From the NCBI GenBank assembly GCA_949128115.1, contig OX421966.1, positions 6,758,001 through 6,822,000 of the forward strand: DNA of 64,000 bases, written 5' to 3'. Positions within the stretch are counted from its first letter, which is position 1; every line of letters begins with the position of its first letter. The position numbers and the translations under genes are program-made. This document shows positions 46,410 to 58,251 of the stretch, one piece after another. A model generated the notes under the pieces. The model saw only the letters and a list, made by a program, of their open reading frames with translations. It was not told the DNA's origin and ran no database searches. The DNA is from Anaspis maculata (taxonomy: Eukaryota > Arthropoda > Insecta > Coleoptera > Scraptiidae).

Positions 46410-46738
46410 TTTCACAAATAACTACACAGCACTACACAGCACACAACCGATCAAAAAAAGCAAAATTCTGTAAATCGCTCAGGAAATTATAAACAACAAA
46501 ACAACACGCTCTTTACTCAAAAAAGTTGGGTTATGTGCACGAAACGTATGTCGTAGTAGCATTCGGTGGGAGGGGCGACTAAACATTACGTCACAGAGGC
46601 GGGAGTTCAAATTAATTTGTTTAAATAATTAATTTCGACATGAATCAATTATTTCAGATACCTAAACATTTTGCCAATCGTATCCCTCTCCAGTCTAGTT
46701 TTCATTTCTCAAATAAAAAAAAAGGTGTATAATACTCC
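46410..46738 (-). other. Right subterminal region of the 9.87 kb transposon
   Basis: Non-coding sequence upstream of the nuclease start codon, ending in the right TIR. Presumably promoter for the minus-strand gene. Confidence 0.45.
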
Positions 46739-46740
46739 AT

Positions 46741-47693
46741 TATAGTCAGGGCGACTCACTGTATACCCTTAGGTTTGAGGACATTGATGTAGAGTCGGTA
46801 CCTAACGCTAAATTTCTAGGTGTCATAGTCGATCACAGATTGGATTGGAGGGCTCATGTGGAGTTTGTTGCTGGGGGCTTGGCGAAGTGTTGCTATGCAT
46901 TGAGAACATTAGCTGCACTGGTTAGCACTGAGGCGGCACTAGCAGCTTACCATGCTTATATCCAATCTAGAATCAGATACGGAATAATTTTTTGGGGAAA
47001 TTCGGCTGATGCCATCAGAGTGTTCAGACTGCAAAAAAGAGCGCTAAGAAACGTTTTTCAAATAAAAGGTAGAGATACATGCAGGCCATATTTTATTGAG
47101 CACGGCGTTCTTACTTTGGCGTCTCTCTATATCTATGAGGTCACAATATTTGTCTTGAAGAACCAGGATTTGTTTGAGGGATGCAGATTGAATCATGCAT
47201 ATGCAACGCGAAACAAAGATCATCTCAAAATGAATAAGTTGCAATATACTTACCTCCAGAAAAATGTTCCATATTCAGCACTACAAATTTTCAATCAATT
47301 TCCTTCCGACTTCAAAAAGCTGCGCTTACCTCGGGTTCGGCACTTGCTCGGGGGGTTTCTAGCATGTAAAGCTTATTACTCGGTGCAGGAGTTCATTGAT
47401 GATACGGACGTCGATCAAGTCATGAATTTTAAAATGTTTTTATGATGATGTTTAATCTATATACCATGTGTGTTGTTTCCCATAAATTTCTATATTTTTG
47501 TATATATTTGTGTTGTTATCTATTTATATATTTATGTGGTTATTTATTTGAGATGTTTATTTATATTTGAATGCGATTTATATTTATTTATATTACGCAT
47601 TGCTGTACAATGTACATACTGTGACGGTTCCACACCTGATGGGGTAAACATGGAACGAAATAAAGATCTATCTATCTATCTATCTATCTATCT
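46741..47693 (+). pseudogene. LINE reverse transcriptase, 3' piece, with 3' UTR and ATCT tail
   Basis: Continues the frame cut at 36866: codons from 46741 read YSQGDSLYTLRFEDIDV, then KFLGVIVDHRLDW and the C-terminal RLQKRALRNVF...CRPYFIEHGVLTLASLYIYE region typical of insect LINEs. The stop is at 47445. An AT-rich 3' UTR contains AATAAAG and ends in an (ATCT)n run (47668-47693), a usual LINE tail. The 5' truncated copy could not have been autonomous even before it was split. Confidence 0.85.
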
Positions 47694-47696
47694 AAC

Positions 47697-48660
47697 AACA
47701 CTAGGTATGGAGAAACAAAGAGGCTCCAGTACAGTTCTGAAAACAACACGAAGACAGAAGCAGGGGGCTTATCACCCCCACTGTGACTTTGAGTTATGCA
47801 GCAAGACACAACTGAGGTCATTGAGACCCAACAACATAAGGCACAAGTAGGCATAAGGCTTGCTAGTTCCAAAAAACCACAAGTAAACACAAGGGTGCGA
47901 ATTGGGGGACAGAAAAACACAAATTGGCCCTACCAGAGTCCCTAAATTTCAATAACTTCTAGCGTCAAGTTGTCCCGCGTCAAGTTGTCTCGCGTCAAGA
48001 TGGCCGGCGTCAGGTCGGCGGCGTCAAGTTGTCCTGCCTCATTCCCGGCGTCTCCTTGCAGAAAGCTAAGTTGGTATTTGAATCCACGTCGTAGCTTTAG
48101 CCTATAGCCTTGTTTTTTTTGTGACCTTCGGAACTCCATTTAGATCTTTGTCCGCTTCTTGAGCTTATCAGAACCCTACTGGTTCTGCTGCTTTTGTCTT
48201 TGAAGTCGTTTGAAGCCCTGCTCAACTTTCTCACATGTTTTTTGAGATTTCGGGGCTTTGGGGGGCGAATTTGTGTCTTTGTGTGCTATCCGGAGTCCTG
48301 TCTGTCTCTCTTGTGTCTTCATGTGTTTTTTGGAGCCCTGATGAGCCCCCTTGTACCTTCAACAAGTTTTTCACTCCTAGTAAGCTTTCTTCTTTTGTGA
48401 TTCAAAGCTCTATTGGACCCTATTGTAACTTGGTCTTCATGTTTCGTTTCAAGCCCTGCTGAGCCAGTTCCCTTTTAACTATATTTTCTTAGCTTCCAGA
48501 CCTCCAGTAAGCCTCCTATTGTCTTTATGTCGTGTTTGGAGCAATGACAGCTGGTGTCTTCTCGTGGCTTCCAGAAATCTAAGAAATCAGCCTTGTGTCC
48601 ATTGTTTTTCCATGCCCTATGTTGAATCCTTTTGTATCTCCAAGTGTAACAAGTTAAATG
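47697..48660. repeat. Degenerate ~50 bp repeat field, continued, with polarity switch
   Basis: 47697-47940 has the same words as 33880-36410 (ACACAAGG, TCATTGAGACCC). 47955-48035 repeats GCGTCAAGTTGTCC. From about 48120 the same vocabulary appears on the other strand (TTCGGAACTCC, GTCTTCATGTG, TTTGGAGCCCTG). The field thus forms a loose inverted arrangement centred on the GCGTCAAG block. Confidence 0.55.
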
Positions 48661-48846
48661 CAAGCAATAAATTCCAGTAGCAGTGGCTTCCAGCTGTTCC
48701 AGCAAATTTTATCGAAGGTATTGTCTCCAAAGAGCGTAAAGTTCTCAAGAAAACGATCGCTTCAAGGGTTAGGTATTCGTCATTCTGGAAAGCCAAGTCA
48801 ATTAGCTATTTGCTGGAGACTCGGGATTCAATGTGAGCCTCACATA
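48661..48846. other. Unassigned spacer
   Basis: No gene or repeat recognised. It ends in TA before IR-5. Confidence 0.35.
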
Positions 48847-50073
48847 CCGGGTGATCATTTGAAAACTATCCATCTGCAATTACTCCGGATTCATAGCGAG
48901 CATGTCTTCGACCAAAAACAGGTCAATTTTCATATCGAGGGGGACATTCAAAATATACAGTAGCAAATTTCTATCTTCAGCACCCTCGCCCCCACTTACC
49001 CCAACTTTGAAATCTCAAATGACACACCACCTACCATGCGATACATCAAATTGAAGACAATCAAATTCTCTTTCTGAAAAAAAAAATTTCAAATTCTTTA
49101 ACTCCACCCCTTTCTCTTAAAAAATTCTCTGAGTGTCCCATTTAATATTTAGTCCGGTGGACTAGCGCCAAATATTGCCCAAACTATGCATTTTATGACT
49201 GCGGAACAATTTTTTGCAGGCATGTTCAGGAACCTTCTCTCTATCATTTGAGAAGTGCTGCCAAGCATTTTTTCAATGTGGGGGGCCAGGGGGGCCCCTT
49301 TTTGACAACTTGCATCGTTTTTTGTCGATAAAATCATCCGTGATAAAGATGCTATGGGAAAAACTTCAACGGATTATTGAAGAGCAACTCAAAATGTCAC
49401 TTATGTGTGATTAGACTTATTACAGGGTGAACAGGTTCCAAGAAAGATGACTTTCCGTCAACATGCAATATGATGGAGAAAAAATTGCGTCAAAGACCTT
49501 TAGTTTTGTAATTGAAAGATGCCGATTGGCATATTTGTTGATCATACGCACTTGAACTAGTTGAGAACCGTACCCAACTGCGTCATTGGTGCCGGAGCTA
49601 TATACAGGGTGGAATAAAAAAATATTTTTGTTATTATTTATTTCAAAAACCAAGATAGGTGAAGTGATTGAAATTTGGGAGTTGATGCTTCATTCAATGC
49701 GTGTGATGACACAACAGACTGTTTTAAAATATCTTGAAGCGTTCCTGAAATATTTTGAAAAAACTAAAGAATATCATAAAAATTTTACTCTCTATTTTGA
49801 TTTCGTATTTTCCATTACATAGAGGTATATACTATGATTTGACAACAAATTAGGGTGTAAACTAAACAGCCACATCACTCACCGGCATCAATCATGTATG
49901 CGTCAATGCGTCATATACAGGGTATAAGAAAAAATTGTTGTTTTCTTTGATGTTATAGAAAAATCAAGACATAAAAAGTGAAAAATCAGGGAAGTAAGAA
50001 GTTTTCGGGGAAACAAACCAAGCCAAGACACCTGATAAGGTAAATTACTGACGTGAATGTGTAATCCACGCGT

Positions 50074-51628
50074 TTTTTAGCGCACTTCTCCAAACGGGAA
50101 GGCGCTTTTGTCCTCGCTTTGTCCGTCCGTCCGTCCGTCCGTCCGTCCGTCCGTCACAGCATCTAGTCCTAGACGAAAAAGTTTTTGCGAAAAATTTTTA
50201 CTCCATTGGGTAGCTCATGACCTTGTCTCCCGAACCAAGAAAAATCTCGACGAAATAATAATAAACAATGACAATAATAACAATTTAGTGTGACGCGGCA
50301 TCGCCGTTGAATGCTGTATTTCAGAAGCCGGCCTGATCTCGAAAGTTATCACATGCGAGGAAGTACCCGATCTTATCATTTTACCATAATACATATGCGG
50401 AGTTATATTTAGAAGATGATTTCAACTTTATTTTAATGAAAATTTCACATCGATGCGAGGTGCAGGCCAATAGTTATTAATTTTTGAAAATGACTCCGAA
50501 ACTACGGCTCGGCCGCAAATGATTTATTCGTTGCTTGCTGGTGCTTGATATTCTTTCCTCCGAACAAAACGAAATTCAATACAGAAAATATTTCAACTCG
50601 AATGGGTAGCCATGGCCTTGGTACGCGAATCAAGAAAAATTTTGCCGAAATAATCATGAACAATTACAAAAAGGACATTTTGGTGTAGGGCGGCTTCGCC
50701 GATCAAGTGCTGGCATTCGCGGTAAGATGTAGAAAGTTGCGATATGCAGGCAACTACAATTTCTTAATGAAATACATCACTGCATGTACGGCATTATATT
50801 TAGAGAACAATTTGAACTTTCTTTTGACAAAAACCCCACTTCGATCCGACCGTCGCCGTCGGGTCAATTGATATCAATTTTTGAAAACGACCGCAAAGCC
50901 ACGGCTCGGCGCATATTACACGACCCTACAAATTTAAAATCAGACGTGCCGAAATAGTAATTGAACATTTTGAAATAGCCAATACTAGGTACCTGAAGGA
51001 TAATGGCACTCAAATTACGAAACATGTTCGCTCAATAACAAAAAAAAGTAGGTAGGTATCACTAAAAATCATGTGACAGGCTACCATTTTTTCGGTTAAA
51101 AAAAGAAATGTTTCAATTCAAAGGTGAACCCGATATTCGTGTTCAGGAGGTCGAAATCAGTCGGAGAACATTTTTTTATATAAGTAACAAAATGACGCTT
51201 ATGTGGCCGGTTTGTCTGTCTGTCTGTCTGTCTGTCCGAGTCCGTGCAGAAATTAAGACGCTGTACTCCTTCTCGAGAATTGAAACAAGAGTCTTGGAAC
51301 TTTTTTCCGATTAATAGCTGATGTCCCCAAGGGTGGCCAATGGGCACTATTTTTGTTATCCATACATCGTTATCATTATTCTCAAAAAAACAGAGATCTC
51401 CTGTGCACTTCGATGAAGTTGAACTTCTCCTCGGGAAAAGCTACAGCCCTTGAAGATTGAACTTTATCCGGTGGATAGCTTAGGTCCTCAAGGACCAAAT
51501 AGGCAGGTTGGCTTTCATAATTCGGCCGCCATCTTGGCTGCCATATTGAAATTTCTTATTAGTGGAACGATTGTCATGAAACTTGAAACTTACCCTTGTC
51601 TAGTACGATCATTCTTATTTTCAAGCCA
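50074..51628 (+). repeat. Dispersed repeat R2, copy B (~1.56 kb)
   Basis: Close match of 13322-14878. It has an expanded GTCC microsatellite (about 50119-50156) and a GTCT run (about 51207-51235). Numerous small indels disrupt any shared open frame. Confidence 0.75.
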
Positions 51629-52494
51629 AATTTTTTGCTTGTTTTCTTATATACAGCAAAAAAAAAACAACCATTTTTTCTTACACCCTGTATACAACGC
51701 ATACATGATTGATGCCGGTGATGGTGCTGTTTAGTTTTCACCATAATTTATTGTATATTTGTGTATATTGTGAAATTTGTTTCATAACTTAAGGATATTT
51801 ATCTGTATAATGGAAAATACAAAATCAAATAAGAAAGTAAAATTTTGATGATATTCTTCAGTACTTTGAAAATATTTCAGGAACGCTTCGAGATATTTCA
51901 AAACGGTTTGTTGTGTCTTCACATGCATTGAATGAAACATCAATTCCTCAATTTTGTTCACTTTACATATCTTGATTTTTGGAATAAATGAAAACAAAAA
52001 TATTTTCCTCTTCCACCCTGTATATAGATCCGGCACTGTTGACGCTGTTGAGTGCCGTTCTCAACCAGTTCAGGTGAATTTGATCAACAAATATGCCAAT
52101 CGGCATTTCCCAATGACGAAGCTGAAGGTCTTTGGCACAATATTTTCTTTATTATATTGCATGTTGACGGAAAGTCATTTTTTCCGGAACCTGTTCACCC
52201 TGTAATAGTTTTTATTACATATAAGTGACCTTCTGAGTTGCTTTTCAATAATCCTTCGGAATTTTCTCTTTAGCATTTTGATTACGGATTTTATCGACAA
52301 AAAACGATTTGAGTTGTCGAAAAAGGCCCCCCCTGACCCCCCACAGTGAAAAATTGCTTGGCAGCACTTCTCAAATGATAGATGAAGGCTTTCTGAACAT
52401 GCCTGCAAAAAATTGTTCCGTAGTCATGAAATGCATAGTTATAACCCTAGTCCACCGGACTAATTCTGGACCCCTCAATTTTCTCCAGTTTATC

Positions 52495-52915
52495 CAGCAT
52501 CATCCTAAATAGCATAAAAAAGGGCATTTTTGGTAAAAAAGTGCTACAACAATTCACCCCATTGCTCTCCTCCACCTCAACTTCAAAATTCAACAAAACA
52601 TTACCTACTTTGTGATACATCAAATTGAAGGAAATTGAATTTTCTTTCTGAAAACAATTTTTTTGGAATTTTCAACCCCTCTCCCAATAAATTGGACATT
52701 TGGACTACTTTTGGAGAGAAAGAGGGGGTTTTGAAAATTTCGGAAAAATTGTTCTCAAGAAGAGAATTCAATTTCCTTAAATTTGATATATCACAAAGTA
52801 GGTATTGTCATTTTAGATTTTCAAGGTGTAGTGGGGGGAGCGAAACGGTGAATTGGGGTGACACTTTTTCCAAAGAAAATTTTCTCTTTTGATGCTATGC
52901 AGAATGATGTTGACT
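52495..52915. repeat. Nested small palindrome in the right arm of IR-5
   Basis: Arms of roughly 190 bp: CAGCATCAT...CAATTCACCCC near 52495-52565 pairs with GGTGAATTGGGG...GATGCTATGC near 52848-52900. Absent from the left arm of IR-5, so it inserted later. Confidence 0.6.
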
Positions 52916-53247
52916 GCATTGAAGGAATTGAGAGGTGAAAAATAATCAATTTGACATTCAGAAAATTTTAGGGAGAAGGGGGGTGGAGTTGAAAATATTG
53001 AGAATATTTTTCTCAGAAAGAGAATTTCATTCTCTGCAATTTGATGAATCGCAAGGTGGGTTATGTCATTCGAAATTTCAAAGTTGGACTGAGTTGGGGC
53101 AAGGGGACTGGAGATAGAAATTCGCCAACGTATGCTTCAGATGTTACCCTCGATATAAAAATCGACCCGTTTTTGCTCAAAGATGTTTTCGCCAGGAAAC
53201 AGGAGTTAATGCAGGTGAATAGTTTTCAAATTAATGATCACCCGGTA

Positions 53248-54035
53248 TGTACAGATGGTGGAAGAGCCGTTCGATACTTCGACAGCTTGTCGGATTAGTC
53301 ACGAACCTGCTGGAACTCTTGCGATAAGACTAGCAACAGATGCAGGAATTTGCCGGAATAGAGTAGTCGCAATGAGAACGTTCGAGGACTACCTACGTGA
53401 GAACATTCTGGATTGCGGAAGAAACCTCACCTTTGGGTAGACCAACTTCAGTCCACCATCTGATCAAGCTCAAAGCACCGACCCTCTCAAACAGCGCTAC
53501 TACAATCCTCTGTCACCGGAAAGGAGGAGACCCCCCCTTTCCTACCCTTTTAATTGGTCAAAACCCATGCCGTCATAACATACACACAATCTAATGATGT
53601 TATATTTCTCTGCAATCAGGGCTTATTTTCAACCTGTCAAAAACTGAATCCATTTGATGTCAACAACCGCTGAAGAACTAATTTGGGTAAGTATGTCGAT
53701 TACTGATGATAACGAATTTTTTGCAAATAATATGTATTCAAAGGCAACATGTGAGAAATTCTGTAGGATAAAGCCGCAGTTATCACCTCATCATGTGGGC
53801 CACAACTACCGAATGATTTGTTAAAACCATCATCGAGTCAGAATGTCAATGTATACCTTGCTCCTGTGAGTATGGGAGTGGAAAGGATAGACGGTTGGGT
53901 AGAGCGATTTAAACTGAACTAGAGACATACTCAGCAGCTTTTTATTAAAATTCAATTTCATAACAGTATGACCAAAACAACAAATTGGGAATACTTTTCT
54001 TGAACAGGTAAGTTTCGTGAAATGCTATTTCTGTT
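53248..54035. other. Unassigned sequence
   Basis: No gene or repeat recognised. Open frames here lack family resemblance. Confidence 0.35.
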
Positions 54036-54331
54036 CAGCCCAGAGAGACTTCACAATAATGATTATCGGACCATGAGTATTTAGCTTTCGTCAAGGATAT
54101 CGTCAACATATCACAATTGAGTGGAACTGTCATATATTTCTTGTAGTTTTTGATATTGTTCTGCTTCATTTTCGTAATTGATTTGATTAATTCAAAGTTT
54201 TATTAGCTCCAAGCACAGCATACACTTATGCCATTCACCTCAAAGATTCCCCAGAATGCTTGATATTGTTCAACTCCCATGTTTCTTTCTGTTGTTCTTC
54301 TTGTTCTGCTCAAGAACCTTCCTTGCGACAC

Positions 54332-55608
54332 TTATACCGTTGGTGACACCTGTATTCGTAACATGTCTTGTTCTACACATCCTCCCAGCTTAATTTGATG
54401 GGAGCTTATGTCACTTTTATGCCATTCAATTTCGTCAATAATACCATGTTGCAGATTATGGTGCCTCTTCAATGCACGCTTCCGTTTAGTTTTGAACGAG
54501 CATTTATCGCATTTCTGCCAATCAATTTCATCAATGGGAGTATGTGTTAACATGTGCTCTTTTAAATTGCGGTTTAGCTTCTTGGTTCGATAGGAACATT
54601 TGTCGCATTTCTGCCATTCAATTTCGTCTGGATTGGCATGTTGCAGAAAGTGAATTTTCAAACAATGTTTACGTTTTGTTTTGAATGAGCACTTGTTGCA
54701 TTTGTACCAAACAACTTCTTCACTGGGGACATGTGTTATCATGTGGGGTTTCAAATTGCCTGTATGTTTAGTTTTGAACAAGCATTTATTGCATTTAAAC
54801 CAATCAACTTCTTCACTAGAAACATGTCTCAACATGTGTCGTTTCAAATTGCTGCTTCGTTTAGATTGATAGGAGCATTTGTCACAATTGATCCATTTAA
54901 TATGATCTGGATTGGCATGTTTCAGCGAGTGTTTTTTCAAATCGTCTTTTTGTTTACTTTTATACGAACAATTTTCACAGTGGTACCAGACGATATCTTC
55001 AGGTTTAGCGTGTTGCGTTATAACATGCCGCTGCAAAGATCCTTTGTATTTTGTTGTGTAGAAGCATGTAGCACAATGATATGTGTTCGATGACACTACA
55101 ACAGAGCGGTTGGAGTTTCTTTCCGATTTGATCGGCCGAGAAGCATCTTGGCATTTTACATCTGTAGCTCTTTCCACCATTTTACAGCAGTCGTAATGCT
55201 TCGCAGCAGACAGAATAGAGAACGTTTTGAATTTGCAACCCGGGAAGCATCCGAATTGTTCACAACACCCGTCATCTTGATGGACGTCAGTCCCGTCTTC
55301 ATCGACCTTGGGCTTGTGTTCTCGAATGCAATGTTCGTACACATCGAGTTGATAGAAACTTTTGAATTTGCACGCATCGCAACAGTGGAGCTGTGGTTCG
55401 AAGATTGCGTGGAACAATTCCGCTTGGTAAACCGTTTCGTGTTGTCTTCGAACGTGATGGTCAAGCTGGAAACTCCATTGGGTTTCATAGGGACATTGTG
55501 GACATCCTAGCGTTGCTGCCGCCTCCCGTTGATTTGACCTACATTTATTGTTACGTGATATGTTAATGTATACGTAATTCATATAATAAATAGGTACAGA
55601 ACTTACAT
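54332..55608 (-). CDS. Zinc-finger protein copy 3 (10 fingers plus a degenerate one, 402 aa), start codon split by intron
   Basis: CDS on the minus strand = 55608-55607 joined to 55538-54332. The 68 bp intron runs from 55606 to 55539 (GTAAGT...TAG). Reads M-S-N-Q-R-E-A-A-A-T-L-G-C-P-Q-C. There are ten intact fingers; the third is C2HC (GCFPGCKF...HYDCC). An eleventh follows that has lost its cysteines (WHKSDISSHQIK...) and a short tail RIQVSPTV. It is the only copy on the minus strand, head to head with copy 4. Its 3' flank (about 54036-54331) contains the GATATCCTTGACGAAAGC block shared with copies 1, 2 and 5. Open and presumably functional; target unknown. Confidence 0.87.
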
Positions 55609-56039
55609 GGCAGATGTGGAATTTCTTCGTTTGACTTCAAAGTTGGTGAAAGGTTTGGTTTCGAATTAGATTATGTTGAATCGCTCGGGAAAGGTTCCTC
55701 ATTACCTAAGTATACCTTATCATAACAACCACTCATAGTGATATGGAACAGAATTGATAACATGATGTCAGTAGGGAGAAAACAATGAGCGTTTTATGTA
55801 TAGTGGCACCTGGAAATGTGGTGAGTAACAAATTGAACGCCCCCTCTCGTTGCAGGAGTGAACTAGTCTTCTTCAGCTAAGATTATTTTATCAATTCTGC
55901 GCTATCACCACAACAGTTTTTTTATGTAAATAGGTACTGAGGTACCTCTCCCTCCAGTGCAAATCAACACAACCGTATTCAATACTGAATTTTTTATAAA
56001 CTTTGAAGTCTAACCAAGGAATTTCAATATCTAAGTATC
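55609..56039. promoter_or_regulatory. Head-to-head intergenic region of zinc-finger copies 3 and 4
   Basis: On the minus strand 55835-55850 carries ACGAGAGGGGGCGTTC and 55794-55802 TATACATAA, the promoter pair of copy 3. On the plus side the similarity to other 5' UTRs begins only near 55878. Copy 4 therefore seems to have lost its own motif and TATA box. Confidence 0.55.
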
Positions 56040-57365
56040 ATGTAAGTTGCGTACCTTTATCAATTATACACTAATAGTTCACTTATAAATGTAGGTCAAA
56101 CCAACTGGAGACGGCAGCAAGGTTCAGATGTCCACAATGCCCCTATGAAACCCAATGGAGTTTCCAACTTGACCATCACGTTCGAAGACAACACGAAACG
56201 GTTTACCAAGCGGAATTGTTCCACGCAATCTCCGAACCACAGCTCCACTGTTGTGATGCGTGCAAATTTAAAAGTTTTTATCAACTCGATGTATACGAAC
56301 ATTGCGTTCGAGAACACAAGCTCAAAGTCAACGGGGACGGAACGGTCCATCAAGATGAAGGGTACTGTGAACAATTCGGATGCTTTCCGGGTTGCAAATT
56401 CAAAACATTCTCTATTCTGTTCGCTGCGAAGCATTACGATCATTGTAAAATGGTGGTAAAAGCTACAGAAGTAAGATGCCAAGATGCTTCTCGACCAATC
56501 AAATCGGAAAGAAATTTCAACCGCTGTGCTGGAGTATCATCGGTTACATATCATTGTGCGATGTGCTCCTTCAAAACAAAATACAAAAGATCACTTCAGC
56601 GGCATGTCATGTCGCAACACGCTAATCCTGAAGATATCGTCTGGTAGGTACAGTTGTGGAAATTGTTCGTATGAAACTAAACGAAAGTACGGTTTGAAAA
56701 TACACTCGCTGAAACATGGTGAGTTGGATCATATCAAATGGCACAGCTGTGACAAATGCTCCTTCCGAGCTAAGGTAAGGAACAATTTGAAACGGCACAT
56801 GTTAAAACATGCTCCCAGTGAAGAAATTCATTGGTACAAATGCAATAAATGCTCGTTCAAAGCTAAACGTAAAGACAGTTTGAAAGACCACATGTTAGCA
56901 CATGCTCCCAGTGAGAAAATTGATCGGTTCAAATGCAATGAATGCTCGTTTAAAGCTAAACGTAAAGGCAATTTGAAGTACCACATGTCAACACATGCTC
57001 TCAGTAAGGAAGTTGATTTGTACAAATGCAACGAATGCTCATTCAGAACGAAACACAAAAGCAGTTTGAAGCGTCACATGGTTAGACATACTCCCAGTGA
57101 AGAAAATGATTGGCACAAATGCAATAAATGCTTATTCAAAACTAAACGTGAAAACTATTTGAAAACGCACTTTTTGCAACACGCTGATCCAAAAGAAATT
57201 GAATGGCAAGAAAAAGACAAAAGTTCCCAACGAACTAAGAGGATAGACTGTGCAAAGCAAAACATGTTACGAATAGGTGAACGTGTCATCAACGAAAAGT
57301 GTCGCGAAGAAGGTCAGGAAGCAAACAAGGTGATTGAAAAAAGCATGAAAGTTGAACGAAACTGA
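56040..57365 (+). pseudogene. Zinc-finger copy 4, broken by a 4 bp tandem duplication
   Basis: Starts with the same split ATG: 56040-56041 joined to 56095 onward, with a 53 bp intron 56042-56094. Four fingers follow (third C2HC, GCFPGCKF...HYDHC). At 56643-56650 GGTA is present twice. The other copies read TGGTACAACTGTGG here. The extra four bases make an immediate TAG (56645-56647) and shift the frame. Six further good fingers plus a cysteine-less one continue in the +1 frame to 57365. A protein of ~184 residues with four fingers is the most this allele would give. The downstream array is otherwise well preserved, so the break may be recent. Confidence 0.83.
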
Positions 57366-58251
57366 GCATTTTAGGAAATTTTTGAGAGGCATGACACAAA
57401 TGGATGCTTCGTGCCAAATAGACTTTTAATTGAAAATCGTTGGCCATAATTCGTTGATCATACCATCAAATAAAATGAAGCAGAACAGTATCAAAAACTA
57501 GAAGGAATGTATGACAAATTCACTCAAAGGAGAGATGTTGAAGATATTTGACGGAAACTAGTAATTGTGCAATGATAGTTATTACTTTGTGTAGTCTCTT
57601 TGGTCGAAAACAAAAATAGAATCGAATAATACTTACCTGTTTATATAATATGTTTTTAAATTGTAGTTTTGTTCAAATTATTGTAAGATTGGATTTTAAT
57701 AAAAAGCAGCTCAAGATGCCTCCAGCCGAGTTTAGTGCAATCGTTCTACCGACCGTCATATCCTCCCCATAGTCCAATACTCACGGGAACAAATTATAAG
57801 AGCCGCCACCGCACCGGTGACATTTCTGGCTGTGTGACCAATTGTTTTGAAATTTAATCTTTTCACGTCTATACGCTTTACACCTTGACTGTGTACCACA
57901 ACCAAATTTGGTTCACATTCGTTGAACGGTATTTAGACATATATGCCGATCAGCTTTTAAATTCAGCACTAGAACGGTAATTTTTGTACGCCAAGTTGGC
58001 AATTCTGCGATATTTGGGGATGCTCAAATTTGTAATGTTGGATCAATATTTCCTCAGATGACCTTGAATTCGTATTTTCAATCGAGTACAGCGCTGTTGC
58101 AAGATTGTTTGAACGCTCAAGACGTCTTGATTTTGGTAGACTTTCTCCAGTTTAAATGGGCGACTGGTGAACAGTTTTTTTTTTTTAATAAAATAGTGAA
58201 TCATAATATACCATCATATCATATACTAGGTTGAGAAAACTGTTCTAATGT
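57366..58251. other. 3' flank of zinc-finger copy 4
   Basis: The block near 57700-57800 (CTCAAGATGCCTCCAG..., ATATCCTCCCC) resembles the flanks of copies 2 and 5. The rest, to 58251, shows no gene or repeat I can name. Confidence 0.45.

Larger units (their letters stand above)
36867..46738. mobile_element. 9.87 kb THAP-DDE / SWIM-YqaJ DNA transposon (ISL2EU-like)
   Basis: Ends are 12 bp inverted repeats AGAGTATTATAC (36867) and GTATAATACTCC (ending 46738). AT flanks both sides (36865-36866, 46739-46740). It encodes two convergent genes: a THAP-DDE transposase from the left and a SWIM-YqaJ nuclease from the right. A 5.28 kb second element is inserted in the nuclease gene; without it this transposon would be about 4.6 kb. 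Removing it with one AT rejoins the flanking LINE frame. A THAP transposase with a YqaJ-like partner is, as I recall, typical of ISL2EU elements; that assignment is inference. Confidence 0.85.
48847..53245. mobile_element. Large inverted-repeat element IR-5 (4.4 kb)
   Basis: Ends CCGGGTGATCA and its complement, flanked by TA on both sides (48845-48846, 53246-53247). Left arm runs to ~49950; right arm runs from ~51650. The right arm is lengthened by a nested smaller palindrome. Between the arms sits a full copy of repeat R2. Several TACAGGGTG words sit symmetrically in the arms (49424, 49608, 49916; 51684, 52016, 52195). No conserved coding frame. Confidence 0.7.
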
